Assembly: GCA_946557785.1 (NCBI GenBank)
Contig: CAMNTH010000005.1
Coordinates: 1 to 64,000, forward strand
DNA from: an uncultured Blautia sp.
GTDB lineage: Bacteria; Bacillota; Clostridia; Lachnospirales; Lachnospiraceae
Length of the DNA stretch: 64,000 nt
Reading direction: 5' to 3'
Shown here: positions 7,266 through 15,320 of the stretch, piece by piece
Layout: every line of letters begins with the position of its first letter
Position numbering within the stretch: the stretch's first letter is position 1
Notes under the pieces: generated by a model
Seen by the model: only the letters and a program-made list of their open reading frames with translations
Databases searched by the model: none
What the model was told of the DNA's origin: nothing
Made by a program: the position numbers and the translations under genes

Positions 7266-8155
7266 TTGATCAACCTTCTTTCCAGAAGTCCAATTCCCAT
7301 ATTCAATATGGAAACTACTGCACCTACAAGAATAATGCCGGCAGCCACATTGGTATAATTTGCATAGTCCGAATAATTTTTGATAAAATATCCCAGTCCG
7401 CTGGATGCACCCATCATTTCCGCCATTGTTAAAATAAGGAAAGAGGTGGACAGCGTTACCCGAAGATTGCGGATGATTCCCGGCCATACATAGGGAAATA
7501 ATATCCTGCTAAGCATAGTCCAGGTATTGGGGCACAGCGCCCTTGCAGAATCCAGGAGCTTTTTTTCCATTCCGGTCACCCTTAGCACAGTATTCATAAA
7601 CGCAGGCCAGAAAATTCCCAACACCACTACCGCTACCGATGCACTTCTGAAACTGGGCATCAATGCCACCACATAGGGAGTATAAATGATGGGCGGAATG
7701 GGGCTTATGACTCTTGCTATGGGAAACAGCATCCTGTTCAGGCGGGGGATCCACCCTGCCGCGATTCCAAAGCCCACACCAAGGGTGAGCCCCAGAATCA
7801 TCCCCGCAAGCAGCAATTCCATAGAAGAAAAGATTCCCGTTACCATTAGCCTGCGCTGTGTCACAAACACCTGAAAAACATTCTCCGGTGACGGTACAAG
7901 AACGGGATGTGCCATATCCAGCTTCGTACAAAAAAGCTCCCAGATCAGCAGCAGTACAAAGACAAGGGTGAGGATGTCATGCAGCGTTTCTATGAATTTC
8001 CCCTGAAAACACCGCAGGATCCATAGTCCGCCCAAAGTGCATACCACTATAAGAAATACCGTACAGGATTCCGTCTCCCGTTTCCCGGGCATTAAAATCA
8101 AAAAAACTAAAATCACCCACAGAAAAAAGGGAAGAGAACATATGGCTTTTTTCAT
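7256..8155 (-). CDS. ABC transporter permease, nitrate/sulfonate/taurine type
   Basis: A 299-residue membrane protein of the SsuC/TauC/ThiX class. About six to seven hydrophobic segments are visible, starting with a two-helix N-terminal extension. The cytoplasmic EAA-like loop falls around LLDSARALCPNTWTMLSRIL, where the permease contacts its ATPase. Its ATG overlaps the ATPase stop by four bases (ATGA), so the two are translationally coupled. The substrate is unknown; family members import sulfonates, nitrate, thiamine precursors and similar small molecules. Confidence 0.9.
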   Translation of the reverse strand: MKKAICSLPFFLWVILVFLILMPGKRETESCTVFLIVVCTLGGLWILRCFQGKFIETLHDILTLVFVLLLIWELFCTKLDMAHPVLVPSPENVFQVFVTQRRLMVTGIFSSMELLLAGMILGLTLGVGFGIAAGWIPRLNRMLFPIARVISPIPPIIYTPYVVALMPSFRSASVAVVVLGIFWPAFMNTVLRVTGMEKKLLDSARALCPNTWTMLSRILFPYVWPGIIRNLRVTLSTSFLILTMAEMMGASSGLGYFIKNYSDYANYTNVAAGIILVGAVVSILNMGIGLLERRLIKWK

Positions 8156-8940
8156 TCCGTTACACCGCCTTCCTCCTCGAACAGCTCCGTAATTATCTTA
8201 CGGAAGGAACAGAAACACTGGCTTCCTGTGAGCTCACCGATCTTTCTCGGTCTTTGAAGGGGAACCTTGACTTCCTCATATTGTCCTTTTTTTCTCAGGT
8301 ACAAGATACGATCGCCCAGAAAAACCGCCTCATCAATGTCATGTGTCACAAATATCACCGTCTTGGGCCTTACCTCTTTTTCCTTCTTTTGCCAAAGAGA
8401 AACCAGCAGTTCCTGAAGCATTGTCCTGCGCCTGGGATCCACTGCCCCAAATGGTTCATCCATAAGAAAGATATCACTGTCCATAGCGAAAGTTCTGGCT
8501 ATGGCGGTTCGCTGCTGCATCCCTCCGGACAATTCCCCGGGATATTTACTGCCCTCTTTTTCCATTCCAACCTGGAGAAGTGCCTGATATGCCTGCTCTT
8601 TTTCCTCCCTGCGGCTGATTCCCGATCTGGCCTGCCGAATTCCGAAACGAACATTTTTCTCCACTGTCATCCAGGGAAACAGGGAATCATGCTGAAAGAT
8701 TATGGATTTTCGAAGATCCGGGCCTGTAACTTCTTTTCCTTCTATTGTAATACTGCCTTTTTGGGGAAGGATCAGCCCTTCCAAAAGGGAAAGCAGCGTA
8801 CTTTTCCCGCATCCGCTCTGTCCGATCACAACCAGAAATTCTCCCTTTTCTATCTTCAGCGAAAAGTCCCTGATGATCTCCTCATGCCCGTTTCTCGATG
8901 GATATCCGAATGAAACATGGTTAAATTCTATATAGCTCAT
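8152..8940 (-). CDS. ABC transporter ATP-binding protein, SsuB/TauB type
   Basis: ATPase partner of the adjacent permease. Walker A GQSGCGKST, the Q-loop FQHDSLFPWMTVEKN, the signature LSGGMQQRTAIARTFAMD, Walker B IFLMDEPFGAVD and the H-loop VTHD are all intact. Two starts are possible: the ATG at 8940, overlapping the end of the binding-protein gene region, and an in-frame TTG at 8961 that has the better ribosome site (AGGAAGG). I prefer the ATG because MSYIEFNHVSFGY matches the usual N-terminus. Confidence 0.92.
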   Translation of the reverse strand: MSYIEFNHVSFGYPSRNGHEEIIRDFSLKIEKGEFLVVIGQSGCGKSTLLSLLEGLILPQKGSITIEGKEVTGPDLRKSIIFQHDSLFPWMTVEKNVRFGIRQARSGISRREEKEQAYQALLQVGMEKEGSKYPGELSGGMQQRTAIARTFAMDSDIFLMDEPFGAVDPRRRTMLQELLVSLWQKKEKEVRPKTVIFVTHDIDEAVFLGDRILYLRKKGQYEEVKVPLQRPRKIGELTGSQCFCSFRKIITELFEEEGGVTE

Positions 8941-8941
8941 A

Positions 8942-9979
8942 TCATTGATTATTTTCTTCAAAGTCCTTCCTCAGTTCCTGCCACAGCGCTTCCTCAGATT
9001 CCCGCTCCAGCATGGCGTTCAGCGCTTCCTCATAAATAGAGGAATCCACAGCCTCCTTAAGATTCCACTTGCTGTCCTTAGGGATATCTCCGTTGGCATC
9101 CATGATCTCATAGAAATCCTGAATCCTGTTTTTTACAGGATCCATGGTGATCTTCATGACATCTGCATAAATGCAGTATTCTATATACTCTTCTGACTGT
9201 CCGGAAAATTCCATTAATTTCTGAATCGTAGTTTCCCGGTCTTCCTGCTTAAGCTTCATGGCGCGAAGATTCGCGATCTGAAATTTCACCAGAGTATCTC
9301 TTTTTTCTTCAATCACACGTTTGGAAGTCGTTTGGCGGCAGCACACTGCATCCGGTGCAAAATCCCTCACGTTCAGAGCAACCTTCAGCCCCTGCTGTTC
9401 TGCTATCTGTCCGAAACCGCTGTTGACAAATCCAACATCCGCAGTTCCTTTGCTCACAGCTTCGATCACGGACTGAAATCCATCCATCTCCACAAAGTTC
9501 ACAGTATCCATAGCCACTCCCGCTTCCCGGATCAGGCTTTCTGCGATCATATGTCCGGTTTCCGGGCGAACACAGGCAATGGTCTTTCCTGCAAAATCCT
9601 TCATTTCATGAATGGTATCCTGATTCTCCTCCGTTACCACTGCCTGGCTGCCCTCCGCAATGGTTCCGCCAAAGATCACAAAGTCAGATCCCTGGGAAAT
9701 AAATGTCACAGAGGGGATCACCCCAAGAGGAAGAATGTCTGCCTTTCCAAGGTCAATTGCAGTCAGTCCTGCATTCAGATCCGTAATATTTTCAAATGTA
9801 ACATCCAGCCCTTCCTCTTCATAATATCCCATCTCAGAAGCCAGAACTACCATGGCTGCTTTTATGCTGTTTCCGGTATTGGCTACTACAAGGCTGTTGT
9901 CTGCCGCCTGCACAGTTACCCCCAGGAGCATCCCTGCTGCGATGGCGGATACGATTCCTTTAGCGATTCTTCTTTTCAT
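8942..9979 (-). CDS. ABC transporter substrate-binding protein, NMT1/SsuA-like
   Basis: A 345-residue secreted binding protein. The Sec signal peptide MKRRIAKGIVSAIAAGMLLG ends near VQAAD and has no lipobox, so it is not an obvious lipoprotein. The mature part (MGYYEEEGLDVTFENITDLN, then SVTFISQGSDFVIFGG) fits the NMT1/THI5-like and SsuA fold. The start at 9979 was chosen over an ATG at 10030 because it has AGGAAGG and begins directly at the signal peptide. It precedes the ATPase and permease genes; its partner genes (CobW, URO-D) suggest import of a methylated or metal-linked compound, unproven. Confidence 0.88.
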   Translation of the reverse strand: MKRRIAKGIVSAIAAGMLLGVTVQAADNSLVVANTGNSIKAAMVVLASEMGYYEEEGLDVTFENITDLNAGLTAIDLGKADILPLGVIPSVTFISQGSDFVIFGGTIAEGSQAVVTEENQDTIHEMKDFAGKTIACVRPETGHMIAESLIREAGVAMDTVNFVEMDGFQSVIEAVSKGTADVGFVNSGFGQIAEQQGLKVALNVRDFAPDAVCCRQTTSKRVIEEKRDTLVKFQIANLRAMKLKQEDRETTIQKLMEFSGQSEEYIEYCIYADVMKITMDPVKNRIQDFYEIMDANGDIPKDSKWNLKEAVDSSIYEEALNAMLERESEEALWQELRKDFEENNQ

Positions 9980-9999
9980 AATTTCCTTCCTTTCCTGTA

Positions 10000-10575
10000 C
10001 TAATATTCTTTTCCCGGATAAAAGGGACATTTTTCTTTTTTACACTCTTTATTATTTTCAAAATAATGACAGACTACCTTCTCCGGCCTTTTCAGCTCCA
10101 GCCCTAACCGCTCTCTCACAATTTCCACCGCCTCATCAAATGCCAGAAAGGCATTTCTCTTGCAGCACCTTGGTCCCTCCACAGAGGCAATTTTGATCAG
10201 GCACCTTCCGGTTGCCTCATTTACCCATTGCCAGGTTATATCCGAAAGAGGCGTGGTTTTTGTATAAATGCTTAAAAAGATTCCAACACCGACCCCTGCC
10301 CCGCAGTTTCCATAATTTCCGCAGAAGCCTCCCAGTACCTTTTTCGCCCGCTTGTCAGCTTCAGCCAAAAGCTTGTCCAGCTCTTCCAAAGACTTCTCCT
10401 CTTCCCGGGCACAGGCTGTCAAAAGTACGGCGGGAACCAAAAAATGATGGGGCGGGCAGTGCATAGGAAGACCCTCCAGATCCATACATTCCATGGCCAT
10501 ATCCCAAATCGTTTTTTCCTCTCCATTCTTAAAAAAATCAAGACATTTTTCCCGGATCGCCACATAATAATCCAT
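10000..10575 (-). CDS. Cysteine-rich DUF5714-type protein
   Basis: A 191-residue soluble protein of no known function that resembles the DUF5714 family. It carries many conserved-looking cysteines and histidines: MHCPPHHFLVPAV, GGFCGNYGNCGAGVGVG, GPRCCKRNAFLAF and the C-terminal CHYFENNKECKKEKCPFYPG. These could bind a metal or an Fe-S cluster. The ATG at 10575 follows GGGGAGG. It sits 13 bases after the CobW gene and 20 bases before the binding-protein gene, so it is firmly part of this operon. No catalytic function can be assigned from sequence. Confidence 0.7.
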   Translation of the reverse strand: MDYYVAIREKCLDFFKNGEEKTIWDMAMECMDLEGLPMHCPPHHFLVPAVLLTACAREEEKSLEELDKLLAEADKRAKKVLGGFCGNYGNCGAGVGVGIFLSIYTKTTPLSDITWQWVNEATGRCLIKIASVEGPRCCKRNAFLAFDEAVEIVRERLGLELKRPEKVVCHYFENNKECKKEKCPFYPGKEY

Positions 10576-10588
10576 CTTTTTTCCTCCC

Positions 10589-11518
10589 CTATTTCCCGGC
10601 CGGTTCAAAGCTCTCCACTTTGCCCGGATACCATTTTATAGCCTCTTTGACGCTTTTTGCCGCAGGAAGCCCGTTTCCTGCCAGGATCACAATTTCATTC
10701 AGGGCATTTACCTCTTTGTCATAGGGCTTGAGGCTGAAAAGATTACCCACGCAGTCCAGATACCAGGTTGCATTCTCCAGCCGTACAAATCCTTTTACCC
10801 GGTAGGTATCCTCCAGAAACATCTCTACAAATTTTTCCAGCTCATAAAGGCTGAAACTTTCATTGATCTTTAAAAGGTAGCTGCGAAGGGTTATATCCTT
10901 TGTCTGTATTTCCGGTTTTTCCGCTGAGAAAGCCGGTCTTTTTATTTCCGCCAGTATGTTATCCTTGATTTCTCCGAAGCTGGTTTCATAAATGGGAATA
11001 TCCGGGCGGTGGTCCCTGACTGTTTGACGGACATTTTCCAGCTCTTCCGGTGTCGCCAGGTCCTTCTTATTGATCAGTATGATGTCACTGATTCCAATCT
11101 GCTTTTTTACTACGGTCGCTGTCTTGTACACTTTATGGAATCTCTTGGCATCCAAAAGGCAGATACTTCCCATATATGCAAGACCTTTAAATTTCTCCTC
11201 CTGCGCCATGATCTTCCTGACATTGGTGGGATTTGACAGCCCGGAAGCCTCAATAATAATCACATCCGGAGCCGCGCTTAACGCATTTTGAAGCACCTCC
11301 TCAAACTTATCCAGCCTGCAGGAACAAAAGATGGATCCGTTGTTAATCTCATCCAGCACAGTTCCCAATTCCTTTAATAGCTGCCCGTCAATGCCTTCCT
11401 TTCCATATTCATTTACAATGACATGAATCCTCTGTCCTTCAAAAATCCGGATAAAATTTTTCAAAAAAGTGGTTTTTCCGGCTCCGAGGAAACCGGTGAT
11501 CAAATAGAGTTTTGACAT
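10589..11518 (-). CDS. CobW/COG0523-family GTPase, putative metallochaperone
   Basis: A 309-residue G3E P-loop GTPase. Walker A GFLGAGKTTFLK (residues 7-18), the family cysteine motif here reading FCSCRLD rather than the usual CxCC, EASGLSNP and the NKKDL guanine-specificity motif are present, followed by a short CobW C-terminal domain. Such proteins deliver metals (Zn, Co, others) or help insert them into partner enzymes. The likely client is the URO-D-type methyltransferase encoded next, since those proteins normally hold zinc. The ATG at 11518 has GGGAGGA. Specificity for a metal is inference. Confidence 0.88.
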   Translation of the reverse strand: MSKLYLITGFLGAGKTTFLKNFIRIFEGQRIHVIVNEYGKEGIDGQLLKELGTVLDEINNGSIFCSCRLDKFEEVLQNALSAAPDVIIIEASGLSNPTNVRKIMAQEEKFKGLAYMGSICLLDAKRFHKVYKTATVVKKQIGISDIILINKKDLATPEELENVRQTVRDHRPDIPIYETSFGEIKDNILAEIKRPAFSAEKPEIQTKDITLRSYLLKINESFSLYELEKFVEMFLEDTYRVKGFVRLENATWYLDCVGNLFSLKPYDKEVNALNEIVILAGNGLPAAKSVKEAIKWYPGKVESFEPAGK

Positions 11519-11553
11519 TTTTTCTTTCCTCCCGTGTGGTTTCCTATGCAGAA

Positions 11554-11622
11554 ACAAAAAAATGCTTCCCAAATGGATTATTAGACTTTGTCTAATAGAC
11601 TATCTCCATTATAGGAAGCATT
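11554..11622 (-). terminator. Long hairpin with T run between the URO-D and CobW genes
   Basis: On the minus strand ATGCTTCC and GGGAAGCAT close a long stem-loop, with inner pairing ATGGA/TCCAT and TTAGAC/GTCTAA, followed by TTTTTTTG. It can end URO-D transcripts, or act as an attenuator for the downstream CobW-ABC genes, for which I see no separate strong promoter. Confidence 0.65.
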
Positions 11623-11683
11623 CCAAAACTTTGCTATAAATTTTTATTTGTTTTTTGTAATTTTTTTGTATTATTAGAAATTT

Positions 11684-13045
11684 TTACAATACCTCATTGA
11701 TTGCAGCCTCTAATTCTTCCTTGGCAGGAACGATAGAGCTGAATTTCAGTTTTCCATTGATATAAATGGAAGGCAGATTCTTAACGCCCATTTTCTTGCA
11801 TCTGGCAATATTCTCTTTTACGGTAAATTTATACTCGATCATGTCAATCTTGTCGCCAAAAGCTTCTTTTGCCTCATTCGCAGCGCCCATCATGTATGTG
11901 CAGGCTGCACAGGTTGCAGAATCCAGGGTAAATACTTCCATGAATGGCTTTTCCAGATGCTCATAATCCGGAAGCTCAATCTCAATATCATCATCTGCAG
12001 CAACATAATTCTTCACCATCTCTCTTACCTCATCCGGCTGGGTAACTGCCTGTACGGCGCCGATAGTATTCTCAACCGGAACTGCATAGGGCATATCACA
12101 TCCTGGGGAGAGAATGAAGTTTCTCTTGTCCGGCATACTATCCAGAAGATCGACCACATATTTCATATTATCCTGCTGGGTTCCATGCAGCATAATAGTA
12201 GTCAGCGGAATGTTTCCGCCAATGCAGACATTATATTTGTCTGTGATCTCTTTTGCTGCAAGAAGGTTGACATTCTCATCTACGGAGATGGCATCCGGAT
12301 TCGTCTGGCACATTACCTCAATGTTTCTGGTGGCATCGCCGCACACAAAGAAAGAGGAGTATGCACCTTTTTCACGGATGTGTGCAAACAGTTCCGTAAA
12401 TGGCTTGCTCATAAATTCATTGAAATGGTTGGAGGAAATCTGGGAAATCAGCGGATCCACAACTGCGATCACATCCATACCGGCTTCAATATAATAGTCT
12501 GCCATTGCCTTAGATACTTTGCAGCAGTAATCCATAAAATCTTCCACAGCTTCCGGATCATCAAACATATCCATAAAAATATTATTTCCTCGCAGATGCG
12601 CAGCAAGGGTAAACGGGCCGCAGATCAGTCCATAAAGAGCAGTTTCCTCGCCAATCGTCTCCTTCACCCTTCTCATTACATCCAGGATCATGGGAATTCG
12701 TCCGTCTTCCTTTGTGGGAATGGTACACTCGCAGGGTGTTACCAGATCTTCATCGTCTTCCATTGGATGATGGGATACCGATGGAGGAGCATCGTCTGCC
12801 CATGTCAATTCACATCCAAGGCACTCTGCCTCTACCTGGAGGTCAAAGATCACCGGAAGGCCGGAAGGTTTATACAGCTTATGAACCTCAATCAGCGCCT
12901 TGTAAAGATTATCTCCGTCAGATAAAACCTCTCTTGCGTTGCAGCCGATCAGCTGGCCTGCATGTACTCCAGCAAAAGGCACCCAGGCCACCTGTGGTGT
13001 TTCCTCATGTCTCAATGTAGCTAAAATCAACTCTTTTGGTGTCAT
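11684..13045 (-). CDS. URO-D-type (MtaA/CmuA-like) methyltransferase fused to a thioredoxin-like domain
   Basis: A 453-residue cytoplasmic protein. Residues 1 to about 345 resemble the uroporphyrinogen-decarboxylase fold used by methylcobamide:thiol methyltransferases (MTPKELILATLRHE at the start, GDATRN, NIPLTTIMLHGT, LSPGCDMPY). In MtaA/MtbA a HxC plus a distal Cys bind zinc; here the first site reads FVC (Cys235) so the histidine is Phe233, while the distal Cys316 is kept. From about residue 370 a compact thioredoxin-like domain follows, with CAAC at 379-382 and a cis-proline-like LPSIYINGKLKF. True heme-pathway HemE is shorter and lacks such a tail. It has its own promoter. Confidence 0.85.
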   Translation of the reverse strand: MTPKELILATLRHEETPQVAWVPFAGVHAGQLIGCNAREVLSDGDNLYKALIEVHKLYKPSGLPVIFDLQVEAECLGCELTWADDAPPSVSHHPMEDDEDLVTPCECTIPTKEDGRIPMILDVMRRVKETIGEETALYGLICGPFTLAAHLRGNNIFMDMFDDPEAVEDFMDYCCKVSKAMADYYIEAGMDVIAVVDPLISQISSNHFNEFMSKPFTELFAHIREKGAYSSFFVCGDATRNIEVMCQTNPDAISVDENVNLLAAKEITDKYNVCIGGNIPLTTIMLHGTQQDNMKYVVDLLDSMPDKRNFILSPGCDMPYAVPVENTIGAVQAVTQPDEVREMVKNYVAADDDIEIELPDYEHLEKPFMEVFTLDSATCAACTYMMGAANEAKEAFGDKIDMIEYKFTVKENIARCKKMGVKNLPSIYINGKLKFSSIVPAKEELEAAINEVL

Positions 13046-13096
13046 GTCTTTATTTCCTTTCTTTTGGAATTTTTTCAGAATTTACTTGATACACTT

Positions 13097-13124
13097 ATTA
13101 TAATTTTTATTTATTTCACGTCAA
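13097..13124 (-). promoter_or_regulatory. Promoter of the URO-D-thioredoxin operon
   Basis: TTGACG (13119-13124) and TATAAT (13097-13102) are spaced by 16 bases on the minus strand, about 50 bases before the start codon. Confidence 0.65.
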
Positions 13125-13177
13125 TAGATTTTGTCCAAGTGACAAATTCCGTCCCAAAATTCCATAAAAAATCCCAA

Positions 13178-13196
13178 AATCCAATAGTATTGGATT
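13178..13196 (-). terminator. Palindrome just after the GH43-like gene
   Basis: AATCCAATA and TATTGGATT form a perfect 9-bp inverted repeat around one central base, starting five bases past the stop codon; TTTTGGGATTTTTT follows on the minus strand. It probably terminates the sugar operon, but the perfect symmetry upstream of the next promoter would also suit an operator. Confidence 0.5.
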
Positions 13197-13200
13197 AGGT

Positions 13201-15270
13201 CTAATAATCTCCTGCAATTTCCTGCTCACCAATAACCGCAAAAGAATCTACGAAAATACCCTGGTCTTCTTTTCCTGTCTTGCGTAAGCATATGACGTTT
13301 TGTTTACCGGCCTGAAGCTTTACCGATATTCTCATGGAGCGGGCATTTCTCATAGAAAAATCCCCCGTACTTTCGAATGGGACCTGCCCCTGGATTTCTC
13401 CGTTTACCACAAGCTCATAAGCAGAGCTGCCCGCCTGGCCTCTGCTGTAACGGATCTCCAGGCCAAATAGTCCGCCTGTTCCGCCGTTTACGTCGGCTAC
13501 GGTTACCGCATATCCCGGTTTTCCCAGATATTTTACCACTCTTCCGCCAAATGCAAAATAATCGTTTTCTCTCTGGGGAAGCCCGTCCCAGCATCCATTG
13601 CCGGATGGAGTAAGAGCTCCGTTTGCCGCCGCATAAACCTGACAGCAGCTATTCTCCGTTTCTAATGTAATATGGTCAATGGAGAGCTTTCCATATTGGT
13701 AGCGGCCAGACTGTATGCATACTTTGTTTACCCCCGGCTTTACATTCACAGGGATATGAACTTCCGCCGGATTTTCCCCCAAAGAAGCCCTGCCGTTTAC
13801 CGGAAAGAGGATGTTTCTCTGATAAACATCATTGATCCTAAGTTCCAGTTCTACAGCCTCATCCCTGCAGCAGTAAGGAATCACGATCTCCCCGCAGCAG
13901 CCTGCGCCTCCATCCAGTAATCCCTGAAGAGAAGCCCCTTTCAGTTCCATATTACCAAGTGCGCGATGACAGCTGGCAAGTGGATCATAGATTCTTGCAG
14001 CCCCCCGGCCCACAAAAGAATACACCGGTTCCGCAGTACTTTTTTTCTTCCCGTTATCAAACGAAAACCAGTCCAGCAAAACAGAATCTCTCGCACACAG
14101 ACATAAGGATTTTGTCCCCCAGCCGCAGGCAAGCACGCAGCTATGGATCCCTGTTTCCAAAGAAGGAGCAGCATCCCCAATAATGCATGTTCCAAGAATT
14201 TTTCCGTCAGCATTATTTTCCCTGATTTCCAAAAGAGCTTTCTTTTCCGGATTCAGGGCTTTTCCGCAAAACTGCATTTTGGTATTTTGTTCTACATTTG
14301 CAATATGAGGGAAGCAGAGCATTTCCCCCTGGTCAAGTTTCACTGCAAATCCGCCGCCCTTAAGCTCAGTTTTGCATTCTCCGGATGCGGAAAAATACCA
14401 TTCCGCCTCGATTTTTTCCCATGCAGCATCATACTGTCCGCATCCGTATTCCATAATTTTCTGGTCAATCACAATGCCTCCATCCTCTCGGTAATGGCAG
14501 GGTGCAAGATAAGAAGCTCTCAGATAACGATTGGGATTATCCATTCCTCCGGAAGCAAAATAGGTCTGATTATGATAGGTAAAATAACTTCCATGGTCAA
14601 TGTTGCAGCCTGTATTTCCCATATACTGATAGGGGCCGTAAACGTTATCCGATACCGCATAATAGGAGGAGTGGGTCAGGTAATACCGATTTCCGTATTT
14701 ATGGACAGAAGGCTTATCCTCCGGGCAGGGATTTCCTATATATTCTATGGGCTTTAAAGGCTCTGCCAGGCTTATCATATCCTCATTCAGCCTGGCGATA
14801 AAATAACAGTTGCAGGGAGCCGGCAGTCTGCACTCGCCCACGATCAGATATGCGCTGCCATCATCATCCTGAAAAGCGCAGGGATCCCATTTGGGAAAGT
14901 TCACCGGTTCCACCCGATAGTCAACAAGAGGCTTCCCCAACGCATCTTTAAAAGGCCCGGCCGGATTCTCTGCCACTCCCACGCCAACGCCCCAGTCCCC
15001 TGTGGAAAAATACCAGTAATATTTGCCGTCCTTATATGCTGCATCAACAGCCCAGCACTGATCCAGCGCTCCGCAATAAAAATCTTCCGGATGAAGCACA
15101 GCTTCCTGCTTCCATTCCACCAGATCCTCCGAAGACCAGATTTGCCAGTCTTCCATATGAAATCCTTCTTCATATCCCGGAGAATCATGGGTCGCATATA
15201 AATAAACTTTGTCGCGGAAAACATGAATGTGGGGATCACAGATCCCCTGTCTGAATATAATCGGATTCAT
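13201..15270 (-). CDS. Glycoside hydrolase family 43-like protein with C-terminal carbohydrate-binding region
   Basis: A 689-residue protein without a signal peptide, so it acts on imported oligosaccharides. Residues 1 to about 300 read as a five-bladed propeller: the catalytic-base aspartate in CDPHIHVF (Asp12), the second aspartate in KWDPCAFQDDDG (about 131) and a glutamate in CPEDKPSVHK (about 186) fit the GH43 triad. The remaining half contains two beta-rich segments that resemble CBM6/CBM35-type modules (for example NKVCIQSGRYQYGKLSIDH and GLFGLEIRYSRGQAGS). Substrate linkage cannot be predicted. It is the last gene of the sugar operon, 50 bases after a URO-D gene. Confidence 0.8.
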   Translation of the reverse strand: MNPIIFRQGICDPHIHVFRDKVYLYATHDSPGYEEGFHMEDWQIWSSEDLVEWKQEAVLHPEDFYCGALDQCWAVDAAYKDGKYYWYFSTGDWGVGVGVAENPAGPFKDALGKPLVDYRVEPVNFPKWDPCAFQDDDGSAYLIVGECRLPAPCNCYFIARLNEDMISLAEPLKPIEYIGNPCPEDKPSVHKYGNRYYLTHSSYYAVSDNVYGPYQYMGNTGCNIDHGSYFTYHNQTYFASGGMDNPNRYLRASYLAPCHYREDGGIVIDQKIMEYGCGQYDAAWEKIEAEWYFSASGECKTELKGGGFAVKLDQGEMLCFPHIANVEQNTKMQFCGKALNPEKKALLEIRENNADGKILGTCIIGDAAPSLETGIHSCVLACGWGTKSLCLCARDSVLLDWFSFDNGKKKSTAEPVYSFVGRGAARIYDPLASCHRALGNMELKGASLQGLLDGGAGCCGEIVIPYCCRDEAVELELRINDVYQRNILFPVNGRASLGENPAEVHIPVNVKPGVNKVCIQSGRYQYGKLSIDHITLETENSCCQVYAAANGALTPSGNGCWDGLPQRENDYFAFGGRVVKYLGKPGYAVTVADVNGGTGGLFGLEIRYSRGQAGSSAYELVVNGEIQGQVPFESTGDFSMRNARSMRISVKLQAGKQNVICLRKTGKEDQGIFVDSFAVIGEQEIAGDY

Positions 15271-15320
15271 ATTAATATTCCTCCAGAGCAGTATGAGTTC
15301 ATGTCATACGAAATCAAAAA

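Noticed and set aside
7266-7487. Longer start for the PadR regulator
   Set aside because: The extra 74 residues lie out of frame within the permease gene and look like a shadow translation; the ATG at 7265 has a ribosome site.
8254-8913. Plus-strand ORF of 219 codons
   Set aside because: It is fully opposite the ABC ATPase gene, has low-complexity composition and no family motif. Many other plus-strand frames, such as 11957-12925 and 30639-31400, are shadows for the same reason.
11684-13045. Heme-pathway uroporphyrinogen decarboxylase (hemE)
   Set aside because: The protein is longer, has a thioredoxin-like tail and sits with CobW and an ABC importer; no other heme genes are near. The same holds for 15321-16328.
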